A stretch of DNA of 25,499 nt from Ruminococcus sp. (GCA_020024635.1 JAHHTL010000033.1:1-25499), one strand, 5' to 3'; counted from the first letter of the stretch, positions 8,015-16,490 are shown. Notes: a model not told the origin generated them from the letters alone. A program made the numbers and translations.

Positions 8015-10114
8015 TTATACCTCCTCATTTCTAACGTTTACTTTTTTCAAAATACCTGTCATCTGCTTTGTTGTAGCACAGATGAGTTTGTCACATAACA
8101 TAAACAGCGCCGGCAAAATAAAGATTACACAGAGCATACTAACAACTGCTCCTCTTGCCATTAGCATACACATAGAACTGATAATATCAATATCCGAATA
8201 AATTGCTACGCCGAAGGTTGCTGCAAATAGTCCCATTCCACTTACAACAATGGATGGAATGGAAGTAGAAAGTGCCGTTACAACGGACTTCTTTTTGTTT
8301 CCGCCTCTTATTCTCTCCGTCTTATATCGTGTGGTCATAAGAATTGCATAATCTACTGTTGCTCCAAGTTGAATCGTACTGATACAAATTGGTGCAATAA
8401 ATGGAAGCGACTGTCCGAAATAATGTGGCAATCCAAGGTTGATAAAAATGGCAAGTTCAATAACAGATATCAAAATAAACGGAATACTGAAACTCTTTTC
8501 AACAAAAGCAATAATGATAAAGATGGCTAAAATAGAGACTGCATTGACTACTTTAAAATCTCGGTCGGTCGTCTCGATCATATCTTTCATACACGGCGCT
8601 TCTCCAATTAACATTCCGCTCTTATCGTATTTTTTCATAATCTTATTTAAAGAATCTACCTGTTTATTTACTTCATCACTTGCCACTCGATATTCCGAAT
8701 TCACAAGCAACAACTCCCACTTATCACTTTCTAACACTTCCCGAATATGGTCAGGAAGAATTTCTACCGGCACTTTTGATCCCAATACAGATTCCAATCC
8801 AAGTACATATTTTACTCCTTTTACCTCTTCCATTTCACCAATCATCGAACGTACATCCTCTGACGGAAGGGAAGAATCCAAAAGAATCATATGCGTGGAT
8901 GCAATATTAAATTCTTCCGATAACTTCGAATTTGCAATGACATACTTCATATCCTTTGGAAGGCATTCGCCCATATCATAATAAACTTCTGCATTTGTTT
9001 TTTTATATCCGTAAAATGCAGGTGGAATCAAAAGAACAAACACAATGATAAATACAGGAAAGACCTGAATCATCTTCTTCGAGAATTTAGTCATATCTTT
9101 GATCAATGGTCTATGTTTCGTCTTCTGAAGTAGTTTATCAAAAATCAATATCAAAGACGGAAGCACTGTTACACAGCCCAATACTCCAAGCAAAACACCT
9201 TTTGCCATTACAATACCAAGGTCTTTTCCAAGCGTAAATGTCATAAAGCAAAGTGCAATAAAACCTGCTACTGTAGTAATGGAACTTCCAATTACGGATG
9301 TAAACGTCTCATGAATGGCAACTTCCATTGCTTGTTTATAGTCTGAGCACTTCTCCTTTTGTTCATTGTAACTGTGCCATAAGAAAATCGAATAATCCAT
9401 CGTAACTGCAAGTTGCAATACTGCTGATAAAGCCTTTGTAACATATGAAATTTCACCAAAGAAGTAATTACTTCCCAAATTAAGTAAAATCATCATTCCT
9501 ATCGATGCAAGGAATATAAATGGAACCAAATAGCTATCTAGGAATAGCATCATTGCTACGCAAGCTAACAGTACCGCTAATCCTACATAAACCGGCTCTT
9601 CTTTTTCACATAGATCTTTTAAATCAGTTACTAATGCGGACATTCCTGAAACAAAGCATTGTTTTCCTGTTACGGAACGTATCTCGCGAATGGCATCCAT
9701 GGTAATATCTTCTGATGTTGCACTATCAAAAAATACAGCCACCATTGTAGCATTATCCGTATTAAACTGATCATATAGTTTGTCTGGAAGTAATTCCTTT
9801 GGTACGGAAATATCAGCAAAAGAGCTATACCAAAGTACCGTCTCTACGTGATCGATTTTTTCAATCTTTTTCACTAATTTTGCGACTTCCTCATCTTCCA
9901 TATTTTCGACTACAATAAAAGAAAATGCACCTTTTCCGAACTCCTCTAAAAGTTCCTTTTGTCCCTTAACGGTATCCATATCTTCCGGAAGATAATCCAG
10001 CATATCATAATTGATCCTTGTCCCTACCATTCCTAGAACGGATGGAATCATTAACAATAGGGTAACGATCAAAATCATTACTCGGTGCTTTACCACCGCT
10101 TTTGAAAATTTCAT
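8015..10114 (-). CDS. MMPL/RND-family exporter
   Basis: A 699-residue membrane protein made of two similar halves, each with one N-terminal membrane segment, a 150-200-residue extracytoplasmic domain and a block of about five membrane segments. The first half has NYDMLDYLPEDMDTVKG and the second EVYYDMGECLPKDMKY at matching places. Transmembrane segment 4 equivalents carry the proton-relay Asp: QLAVTMDYSIFLWHSY and QLGATVDYAILMTTRY. This is the RND/MMPL architecture (PF03176), a proton-driven exporter usually of lipids or drugs; the substrate here is unknown. I use ATG 10114 because GAGAGGAG lies 8 bases upstream; an extension to 10186 would overlap the DUF308 gene and lacks a better site. 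It lies between the DUF308 gene and the secreted heptad-repeat gene, in one operon. Confidence 0.9.
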   Translation of the reverse strand: MKFSKAVVKHRVMILIVTLLLMIPSVLGMVGTRINYDMLDYLPEDMDTVKGQKELLEEFGKGAFSFIVVENMEDEEVAKLVKKIEKIDHVETVLWYSSFADISVPKELLPDKLYDQFNTDNATMVAVFFDSATSEDITMDAIREIRSVTGKQCFVSGMSALVTDLKDLCEKEEPVYVGLAVLLACVAMMLFLDSYLVPFIFLASIGMMILLNLGSNYFFGEISYVTKALSAVLQLAVTMDYSIFLWHSYNEQKEKCSDYKQAMEVAIHETFTSVIGSSITTVAGFIALCFMTFTLGKDLGIVMAKGVLLGVLGCVTVLPSLILIFDKLLQKTKHRPLIKDMTKFSKKMIQVFPVFIIVFVLLIPPAFYGYKKTNAEVYYDMGECLPKDMKYVIANSKLSEEFNIASTHMILLDSSLPSEDVRSMIGEMEEVKGVKYVLGLESVLGSKVPVEILPDHIREVLESDKWELLLVNSEYRVASDEVNKQVDSLNKIMKKYDKSGMLIGEAPCMKDMIETTDRDFKVVNAVSILAIFIIIAFVEKSFSIPFILISVIELAIFINLGLPHYFGQSLPFIAPICISTIQLGATVDYAILMTTRYKTERIRGGNKKKSVVTALSTSIPSIVVSGMGLFAATFGVAIYSDIDIISSMCMLMARGAVVSMLCVIFILPALFMLCDKLICATTKQMTGILKKVNVRNEEV

Positions 10115-10145
10115 ACAATCTGCTCCTCTCTTTCTTTTATAACTG

Positions 10146-10721
10146 TCATTCTCCAATGATTGTATCTGGTTGTTGATGATGGACAATTTTTACCATTGTA
10201 ATCACTGTACTCATACTCAAAATCCCCTCACATAACAGGGTAATCCCAAGGAAGGTCATAAGAATCGATCCTCCCTCTCCAGGTCTAAAAATAAGAATCA
10301 GTCCAAATATACTTGAAATGATCGCAATTGCCGCTATTAGCCACCACTGAAAAATCCCAAATTTCTTTGCCTCCAACGCAATTCTTACTTTAAAAAGGCC
10401 ATCTCCTAAAACGGATATTCCAAAAGCCACACAAATAAAATTCAAAAAACTTCCTGGATGTACCAATAGAATAATTCCTAACACGATCATTAAAATTCCA
10501 AATTCAAAATCAAATTGAAACGCTAATCGAAAAAGATCTTTAGAAAAGTAGCCAACCAGCTTAATACATCCGAATGCGACAAATATAATACCGCAGATCG
10601 TTCCAAGCAATGTGGCAGAAAATTCTGGGAATATCATCAATGTAATGCCTAAGACACACAACACGATAGAAATCAAAATATATCCAATTTTAGCTGTTTT
10701 CATTGGTGCTACCGAACGCAC
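10146..10721 (-). CDS. DUF308/HdeD-family membrane protein
   Basis: A protein of about 191 residues with six hydrophobic segments in a duplicated pattern typical of DUF308 (HdeD-like) proteins: IGYILISIVLCVLGITLMIF, TLLGTICGIIFVAFG, FGILMIVLGIILLVHPGSF, FLNFICVAFGISVLGDGLF, IAAIAIISSIFGLILIFRPG and ILMTFLGITLLCEGILSM. I choose the GTG at 10721 because AAGGAGGAGG (10731-10740) is 9 bases upstream. The ATG at 10703 (MKTAKIG...) is an alternative, and the upstream extension to 10850 lies over the promoter. HdeD is linked to acid resistance in E. coli; no role is proven here. It is the first gene of the exporter operon, so an accessory role in the envelope complex is plausible. Confidence 0.82.
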   Translation of the reverse strand: MRSVAPMKTAKIGYILISIVLCVLGITLMIFPEFSATLLGTICGIIFVAFGCIKLVGYFSKDLFRLAFQFDFEFGILMIVLGIILLVHPGSFLNFICVAFGISVLGDGLFKVRIALEAKKFGIFQWWLIAAIAIISSIFGLILIFRPGEGGSILMTFLGITLLCEGILSMSTVITMVKIVHHQQPDTIIGE

Positions 10722-10755
10722 GACAAAACACCTCCTCCTTGTTCCTTTCTTCTCT

Positions 10756-10784
10756 AGTATATGTAAAACTTCATGTGCTTTGAA
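10756..10784 (-). promoter_or_regulatory. Promoter of the exporter operon
   Basis: On the minus strand TTCAAA (10779-10784) is followed after 17 bases by TATACT (10756-10761). It lies about 35 bases before the GTG start at 10721. The operator-like dyad at 10786-10801 abuts it upstream. Confidence 0.6.
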
Positions 10785-10785
10785 T

Positions 10786-10801
10786 GGACAATACATTGCC
10801 C
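10786..10801. promoter_or_regulatory. Possible TetR-family operator of the exporter operon
   Basis: GGACAATACATTGCCC is an imperfect 16-bp dyad of the form GG-CAAT--ATTG-CC, with symmetric arms and one mismatch pair outside the centre. It sits 1 base upstream of the -35 element, next to a gene encoding a TetR-type repressor. Assignment to that regulator is inference. Confidence 0.4.
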
Positions 10802-10848
10802 CTGTCAAAAAAACAGGCAGCCATCCCCTATGTGTCCGGTTTTTAGAC

Positions 10849-10885
10849 AAAAAAAAGTGACTGCCTAAAAATCGACAATCACCTT
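10849..10885 (-). terminator. Terminator of the TetR gene
   Basis: On the minus strand AAGGTGATTG (10876-10885) pairs with CAGTCACTTT, forming 10 pairs including two G-U, and the 3' arm runs into eight T residues. It follows the TetR stop at 10900 by about 14 bases. It isolates tetR transcription from the exporter operon. Confidence 0.7.
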
Positions 10886-10899
10886 GTATCTTCTACCAT

Positions 10900-11445
10900 T
10901 TATTTATGTTTCATTTGCTCAGAAAGATTATAGAACATCCCACAAATCGTGTGAAGATCATCAATATATTCTTCTTTAAGTCCATGGGAACTCCAATCAA
11001 TACAAAAGCCAAATAGCATACATTTATTTGCTTCTATGCAAATCCGCTTTTGATTCTCATCTAATTCAATATCCTTAAATGCGGTATCATAGTATTTTTT
11101 CACAACCTCACCGCATAATCGCATAGCATGTTCTTCATAAATGTCCCTGTTTACGGAACGAAAAATATGTAGCAATGCTTTTTTATTTTTCATGCATACC
11201 GCGTAAAACTCATCTACAAAACCGTCTAACGAATCCAACGTAGGATATTTTTCGATTAGTTTGTTTGTCTCTTCCATAATGATTTCTTCTACAAGAGCAG
11301 GTATATCTCGAAAATGATAGTAAAAGGAGTTTCGATTGATTCCGCAATCCTCTACAATATCTCTAACACTAATCTTATTAAATGGCTTTTCATTCAAAAG
11401 CTTCACAAAAGAATTCTTGATTGCCTGTTTCGTAAAATTGGCCAT
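10900..11445 (-). CDS. TetR/AcrR-family transcriptional regulator
   Basis: A 181-residue protein with an N-terminal TetR helix-turn-helix (about residues 5-45: AIKNSFVKLL...ISVRDIVEDCGINRNSFYYHF). The rest is a helical ligand/dimer domain resembling the TetR_C_8 type (IFRSVNRDIYEEHAMRLCGEVVKKYYD, then FGFCIDWSSHGLKEE). AAGGGAG is 7 bases upstream of the ATG. It is transcribed toward the exporter operon from its own promoter (11486-11514) and ends in its own terminator. A dyad at 11473-11487 overlaps its likely transcription start, which suggests autoregulation. Control of the exporter operon is the natural inference. Confidence 0.9.
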   Translation of the reverse strand: MANFTKQAIKNSFVKLLNEKPFNKISVRDIVEDCGINRNSFYYHFRDIPALVEEIIMEETNKLIEKYPTLDSLDGFVDEFYAVCMKNKKALLHIFRSVNRDIYEEHAMRLCGEVVKKYYDTAFKDIELDENQKRICIEANKCMLFGFCIDWSSHGLKEEYIDDLHTICGMFYNLSEQMKHK

Positions 11446-11472
11446 TTATATTCTCCCTTCCCATTACATTTC

Positions 11473-11487
11473 ATGATTCACTATCAT
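11473..11487. promoter_or_regulatory. Possible autoregulatory operator of the TetR gene
   Basis: ATGATTCACTATCAT has 5-bp arms ATGAT/ATCAT around a 5-base centre. It overlaps the -10 region and start point of the TetR promoter. The position fits autorepression; the site itself is short, so confidence is modest. Confidence 0.4.
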
Positions 11488-11514
11488 TATAAACACCCTA
11501 TTTCTAAATTTCAA
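11486..11514 (-). promoter_or_regulatory. Promoter of the TetR gene
   Basis: On the minus strand TTGAAA (11509-11514) is followed after 17 bases by a perfect TATAAT (11486-11491). The ATG is about 40 bases downstream. Confidence 0.8.
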
Positions 11515-11549
11515 TTAAAAAGTAATCCAATAGCGTGTATAAAACTTTC

Positions 11550-12929
11550 TTACTTTAATATTTTTCGAAGTATCGTGTGATACCCCTTTTTATATGGCTG
11601 ATATCTTACTGGTAGATCCAACCATGTCTTTTTATCCACCATACTCTTATAATGGGTGAACGTATCAAATCCAGCTTTTCCATGGTAACTACCCATTCCA
11701 CTTTCTCCTACGCCGCCAAATGGCATTTTACTTGTGGCAAGATGTATAATCGTATCGTTTATACACCCACCACCGAAGGAGCATCTAGTCGTAACCTTGC
11801 GTACAATGTTTTTGTCTTTTGTAAAAAGATACAATGCAAGTGGCTTTGGCATGGTCTGTATATTTCGAATGACTTCTTCAATATGATCATAAGTCAAGAT
11901 TGGAAGCACTGGGCCAAAAATTTCCTCCTGCATAGATGCATCTGCAACCGTTACATGATCAAGAATTGTTGGCTCAATTTTTAAAGTTTTTTCATCAAAA
12001 TTTCCACCATGCACTACTTTCTCTTGATCGATCAAATTTAATATTCTTTCAAAATGCTTTTTATTAATAATTTTACCATAAGCCTCATTTTCTAATGGAT
12101 GATGTCCATACTGCTTTTGAATCTGCTTTTTTAGTTCTCTTACAAATTTGTCTTTCACAGCTCTATCACAGTAAATATAATCCGGTGCAACACATGTCTG
12201 CCCACAGTTTAGATATTTCCCAAACACAATTCTTTTCACAGAAAGTTTAATATTCGCAGACTTATCCACAATACAAGGACTTTTTCCACCTAGTTCCAGT
12301 GTGACCGGAGTGAGAAACTCAGAAGCTTTTTTCATAACTTGTTTTCCTACGCTCTGGCTTCCTGTAAAAAATATATAATCAAAATGCTGCTCCAAAAGGC
12401 AAAGATTTTCTGCTCTTCCACCAGATACTACCGCCACATATCTTTCCTCAAAACATTCTTGTATCATTTTACTTAAAAGCTTGCTTGTATATGCAGAATA
12501 TGCACTTGGCTTTAAGATGACAGTATTTCCTGCTGCTAGTGCATCAATGAGCGGGTCTATGGTAAGTAAAAACGGATAATTCCATGGGCTCATGATAAGC
12601 ACCACACCATAAGGAGAAGGTTTCACAAAACTTTTGGCATGAAATTGCGCAAGAGGTGTATGTACGGTCTTTGTTTTAGAATACTTCGCAACATGTCTCT
12701 GCATATAAGCAATTTCGCTCAAAACAAGCCCGATCTCACTCATATAACTTTCAAACGAACTTTTCCCAAGATCTTTTTGTAAGGCACGCACAATCTCCTT
12801 TTCATTAGTTTGAATCCATCTTTTTAGTTTTTCTAAAGCCTGTATTCGAAATCCAATATTCATGGTTGCATTGGTATGAAAAAATCTGCGTTGTTTGTGT
12901 ACTAGTTCTTTTAGTTCCTCTTGTATCAT
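11550..12929 (-). CDS. Aldehyde dehydrogenase (class 3-like, NAD(P)-dependent)
   Basis: The 459-residue length fits class 3/fatty-aldehyde-type ALDHs, shorter than the roughly 500 residues of classic ALDHs. Motifs in order: MSPWNYPF (112-121), the FTGS nucleotide loop (188-191), the general base in LELGGKSP (Glu212), the catalytic thiol in GQTCVAPDY (Cys246), and EEIFGPVLP (335-343). A C-terminal MPFGGVGESGMGSYHG loop follows. It oxidises aldehydes to carboxylates; the natural substrate is not evident. AGGAGG is 8 bases before the ATG. The gene ends 104 bases before the TetR gene. It lies 96 bases downstream of the aminopeptidase stop, with a hairpin between, so it may be read from its own promoter or by read-through. 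Confidence 0.92.
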   Translation of the reverse strand: MIQEELKELVHKQRRFFHTNATMNIGFRIQALEKLKRWIQTNEKEIVRALQKDLGKSSFESYMSEIGLVLSEIAYMQRHVAKYSKTKTVHTPLAQFHAKSFVKPSPYGVVLIMSPWNYPFLLTIDPLIDALAAGNTVILKPSAYSAYTSKLLSKMIQECFEERYVAVVSGGRAENLCLLEQHFDYIFFTGSQSVGKQVMKKASEFLTPVTLELGGKSPCIVDKSANIKLSVKRIVFGKYLNCGQTCVAPDYIYCDRAVKDKFVRELKKQIQKQYGHHPLENEAYGKIINKKHFERILNLIDQEKVVHGGNFDEKTLKIEPTILDHVTVADASMQEEIFGPVLPILTYDHIEEVIRNIQTMPKPLALYLFTKDKNIVRKVTTRCSFGGGCINDTIIHLATSKMPFGGVGESGMGSYHGKAGFDTFTHYKSMVDKKTWLDLPVRYQPYKKGYHTILRKILK

Positions 12930-12962
12930 ATGCTCCTCCTCCTATCTTTCATTCCTACTGAG

Positions 12963-13000
12963 AATGGAGTGTAAAAGCACTATGACCTTCCCACTCCATT
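12963..13000. other. Intergenic hairpin between the aminopeptidase and ALDH genes
   Basis: AATGGAGTG (12963-12971) and CACTCCATT (12992-13000) form a perfect 9-bp stem with a 20-base loop. On the minus strand no T-run follows, so it is not a standard terminator in the gene direction. It could be a weak terminator, an mRNA stability element or a DNA-binding site. Confidence 0.5.
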
Positions 13001-13025
13001 TAAAATTTCTAAACTCTATTCCGCA

Positions 13026-14816
13026 TCAGACTGCTCTTGTATAATTGGCAAGCCATTCCTTTTCCTCTTCATCTAAATATGGAGAAATGTTCTCATACAC
13101 TGATGCATGGTAATCATTCAATAACTGTTTATCTTCTTCTGTCATAATGGAAGGATCCATTGCATCAAGATCAAATGGTATAAATGTAACTGGTTCTAGA
13201 TACATAAATTGCCCATATTCGTTGCATTCACCCTTCCGCACAATCAACTCATTTTCCAAACGGATTCCATGAGAACCTTCTATATAAATTCCCGGCTCAT
13301 CCGTAAGAACCATGCCTTCTTCTAATGTGTTTGTTTCGCCTTTTACATATTTCCAACGAAATCCTGCTGGTCCTTCATGAACATTTAGAAAATAACCAAT
13401 GCCATGTCCTGTTCCGTGATTGTAATTTAATCCCCGCTCCCAAAGTGGTTGTCTCGCAAGAATATCCAACACCATTCCGGTACACCCATATAAAAATTTT
13501 GCATTTGCAAGACGAAGATTACTCATTGCCACTAGTGTAAAATGTTTTTTCATTTCTGCTGTAACCTCACCCATGGCATAGGTTCTTGTAATATCTGTAG
13601 ATCCTTCTTTTAAAGCAGCCCCCGTGTCTGTAAGAAAGAAATTTCCTTCCTCTAATTGTACGTTTGTCTCCGGTGTAGAAGAATAATGTGGGCAAGCACT
13701 ATGTGGACCATAAGCACATATTGGTCCAAAACTTGGTTGCACGTAATATTCTAAAGAACTTCTCAGCTCGTCCAAATAATCAGAAGCACTTAATTCCGTA
13801 ATTTCCATTTTGTTATAATTTTCTTTTAACCACTTCATAAACTTCACGTGGCAAACGCTGTCTTTGATTTCTGCTTTTCGAAGATTGGATAGTTCTGTTT
13901 CATTTTTAATTGCTTTAAAAAGAATCGCCGGATTTGAGTCTTCTATTATCTTTACATCCTCTGGAATATTCTTTGCAATTGCATAATTAAGATGCACCGG
14001 ATCAATAAGAATACGCTCCTTACTGTTCAGCTTTTTGATATCTTCATAAATATCATTGTATGCATGAAAGACAACGGTATCTTTCTCCAACTTCTGTCTT
14101 AATTCCTCACTAAGCTTATCTTGATCTAAGTAAACATGCATATGATCTTTTGTAATCATTGCATAACTCAAAACAACCGGTGTATATGCTACATCATTAC
14201 CACGGATATTTAAGGTCCAACAAATATCATCCAATGTAATGAATACATGAGAAGTTGCCCCTTTTTCTTCCATTGTGTTTCGTATTCTGGCAAGTTTAGA
14301 AGCCGTAGATTCTCCTGCAAACTTTTCTTCTAGCAAGTATGCTTTTTCCTTACTCATAGAAGGACGATCCATCCAGATCGCATCTACTAAATCCTGTTCA
14401 TAGCAAATCTTTCCATGCTTGTCTAATGCAATCTTCTCATATGCCTCGCCTTCCTGCATAGAAACAACCCGACCATCAAATCCGATTGTACCACCTTCTT
14501 GTAAGGTTTCTTTCACATATTCTCGAATTGTTGGAACACCTGGTTCCCCCATTTTAAATAATTTGACCCCTGTTCCTTGAATCTGATTCGCTGCCTGTAT
14601 AAAATAGCGTCCATCTGTCCACAGACCTGCTTCTTCTTGTGTAATGACAGCTGTTCCCGCTGATCCTGTAAACCCAGTCATAAACTCTCTTGCTTTAAAA
14701 TATGCCCCCGCATATTCACTTTGATGAAAATCAGCAGTCGGAATAATATAGATATCAATGCTGTTTTCTCTCATAAGGTCACGTAGTTTTTCCGTTCTTT
14801 CTGCTATAGATGACAT
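13026..14816 (-). CDS. Aminopeptidase P family protein (Xaa-Pro aminopeptidase, M24B)
   Basis: A 596-residue protein with the three-domain layout of long aminopeptidase P. Two creatinase-like N-terminal domains (about 1-150 and 160-310) precede a pita-bread catalytic domain. The five metal ligands are present: Asp397 (LTDTGA), Asp408 (STDITRT), His471 (NHGTGHGIG), Glu507 (TDEPGIY) and Glu521 (RLENEL). The enzyme removes N-terminal residues preceding proline, in the cytoplasm, using two metal ions. Its start at 14816 lies 22 bases after the Mur ligase stop, with AGGAGA upstream, so the two are probably co-transcribed. It may be a simple housekeeping gene; nothing is missing. Confidence 0.93.
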   Translation of the reverse strand: MSSIAERTEKLRDLMRENSIDIYIIPTADFHQSEYAGAYFKAREFMTGFTGSAGTAVITQEEAGLWTDGRYFIQAANQIQGTGVKLFKMGEPGVPTIREYVKETLQEGGTIGFDGRVVSMQEGEAYEKIALDKHGKICYEQDLVDAIWMDRPSMSKEKAYLLEEKFAGESTASKLARIRNTMEEKGATSHVFITLDDICWTLNIRGNDVAYTPVVLSYAMITKDHMHVYLDQDKLSEELRQKLEKDTVVFHAYNDIYEDIKKLNSKERILIDPVHLNYAIAKNIPEDVKIIEDSNPAILFKAIKNETELSNLRKAEIKDSVCHVKFMKWLKENYNKMEITELSASDYLDELRSSLEYYVQPSFGPICAYGPHSACPHYSSTPETNVQLEEGNFFLTDTGAALKEGSTDITRTYAMGEVTAEMKKHFTLVAMSNLRLANAKFLYGCTGMVLDILARQPLWERGLNYNHGTGHGIGYFLNVHEGPAGFRWKYVKGETNTLEEGMVLTDEPGIYIEGSHGIRLENELIVRKGECNEYGQFMYLEPVTFIPFDLDAMDPSIMTEEDKQLLNDYHASVYENISPYLDEEEKEWLANYTRAV

Positions 14817-14838
14817 TTGCTTCTCTCCTTTTTATCCA

Positions 14839-16359
14839 CTATTTTTCATCATATTCTTTTAAATATTTCATAACATAATCTACATCTGTTGGTCCAGAAA
14901 TATACTCTCTGCCATATTTTTGGCTACTGTCTCTCCCTCTTCCAAGTACAAGAAGAATGGTTTTTTTATCAATTTTTGAAATAGCTGTCTTAATTGCTTT
15001 CCCTCGATCCTCAATCATTTCGTAAGGACAATTCTGTGCACTTACATAAACAGCAATCTCCTTGGAAATATCCTCTACTTTCTCTGATCCTGGATCATCT
15101 GCTGCAAGATACACTTCTTCTGAATATTTTCCAGCCACTGTTCCCAAATCTTTTCTTCGCATGAATGCCTTATCTCCCGGACATCCAAAAACAGTCTTAA
15201 TATGATATTCCGGATACTCTTCTTTCATAGAACGAAATACTTTTTCAAAACTCAATTTATTGTGAGCATAATCTACAATCGCAACAATTTTCCCATCTTT
15301 GCTTTCAAAAGACTCCATTCTTCCTTTTAATCTCGCCTTTTTAAGTCCTTCATATATATACTGCTCTTTTATTCCAAGTTTTGTTGCAGCTGCTATCGCT
15401 GCCAAGGCATTTTCTATATTGAATAATCCCAACACTTTCAGAGTAAATTCTCGATCAAATTGCTTACATCTTACATAAAATTTAATGCCACTTTCTTCTT
15501 TTCTGATATTATAAGCATAATAGTCTGCAGATTCATTGTTTCTACTGAAAGTAATGATTTCTTTGGAAGCGGATGCTTCCTTCATAACTCTGTCAATATG
15601 ATCTGTGTCGAGATTAATAATGGCTGTGTCTGTCTTTTCGAACATCTTCATTTTAGAGGAGAGATAGTCCTCAAAATCTACATGCTCAGATGGACTTATA
15701 TGATCCTCCGAAATATTTAGGAAGATGCCAATATCAAATCTCATCCCATCTACACGCTGATACTTCAACGCTTGAGAAGATACTTCCATGGAAAGATATT
15801 CGATCTGTGATTCCACGGCATTTCGGATATGGCGTTGCAATTCTACGGCTTCAGGGGTTGTTATATGCGACTCAAACCTTTCTTTTCCATCATACGTATC
15901 AATCGTAGAAATCATAGCGCTTTCTTCTTTGTTCTGTGCTTCTAAGTATTCATCTATAATGGACTTAAAATAGTACACGGACGTTGATTTTCCCTTTGTT
16001 CCTCCGATTCCAAGCACAGTGAGGTCTTTCCATGGTTCATTGTAATAAAAATTAGCTAAAAGCGCCATGGTCTTTCGAATGTCTTTGACAAGAATAAACG
16101 GAATTTCCTTTGAAAGTGCATACTCCTTCTCACTTACATAACATATGGCACCCTGTTTCACAGATTCTTCCAGATATTCTGCTTTAAAGGCTGCTCCCTT
16201 ACAAATAAACATAGTGTCTTCTATCACTTCTTTTGAATTGTATGTGAGCATCTGTGCTTTTCTATCATCTTGTCCATATAATTGGCTCGAAACGACTAAA
16301 TTCTCTTCTTCTAATAAAGAAACATACTCTTTTAGAGAATATAATTTCAATTCTTTCAT
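14839..16359 (-). CDS. MurE-like Mur ligase family protein
   Basis: A 506-residue Mur ligase with an N-terminal UDP-binding part (YNSKEVIEDTMFICKGA), the ATP loop GIGGTKGKSTSV (117-128), TTPEA (167-171), MEVSSQAL (191-198), GRMESF (346-351) and VDYAHN (362-367). These identify the MurE-type family, which adds the third amino acid to UDP-MurNAc-dipeptide. The stretch where DAP-adding enzymes have DNPR reads DDPGSE (421-426). The usual GKGHE-like loop reads GRGRDSSQKYG (473-483). The substrate is therefore not meso-DAP by motif; lysine, another amino acid or a non-murein substrate is possible. GGGGTGAAGG precedes the ATG. It is the first gene of an operon with the aminopeptidase. Confidence 0.85.
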   Translation of the reverse strand: MKELKLYSLKEYVSLLEEENLVVSSQLYGQDDRKAQMLTYNSKEVIEDTMFICKGAAFKAEYLEESVKQGAICYVSEKEYALSKEIPFILVKDIRKTMALLANFYYNEPWKDLTVLGIGGTKGKSTSVYYFKSIIDEYLEAQNKEESAMISTIDTYDGKERFESHITTPEAVELQRHIRNAVESQIEYLSMEVSSQALKYQRVDGMRFDIGIFLNISEDHISPSEHVDFEDYLSSKMKMFEKTDTAIINLDTDHIDRVMKEASASKEIITFSRNNESADYYAYNIRKEESGIKFYVRCKQFDREFTLKVLGLFNIENALAAIAAATKLGIKEQYIYEGLKKARLKGRMESFESKDGKIVAIVDYAHNKLSFEKVFRSMKEEYPEYHIKTVFGCPGDKAFMRRKDLGTVAGKYSEEVYLAADDPGSEKVEDISKEIAVYVSAQNCPYEMIEDRGKAIKTAISKIDKKTILLVLGRGRDSSQKYGREYISGPTDVDYVMKYLKEYDEK

Positions 16360-16490
16360 ACCTTCACCCCAAATACTTATATTTATGATTTTTCATTTTA
16401 TCATATTATGTCGATATTTACCATATTTCATGCAACTTCTTTGTTTCTTCACCTCCATAGCACTTCGATGATAACTTTTATTTATCATAC

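Noticed and set aside
8439..8981. 180-codon plus-strand ORF opposite the MMPL gene
   Set aside because: Antisense shadow of a clear MMPL domain; Ser/Thr/Ile-rich with no ribosome site or recognisable domain.
10722..10850. N-terminal extension of the DUF308 gene to 10850
   Set aside because: It would run across the promoter and ribosome site and encodes a non-family segment; the GTG at 10721 has AAGGAGGAGG at a good distance.
16360..16460. Possible 21-codon leader peptide (minus strand) upstream of the Mur ligase
   Set aside because: An ATG with a short Lys/Arg-rich frame exists, but there is no run of regulatory codons, no attenuator hairpin and no clear ribosome site.
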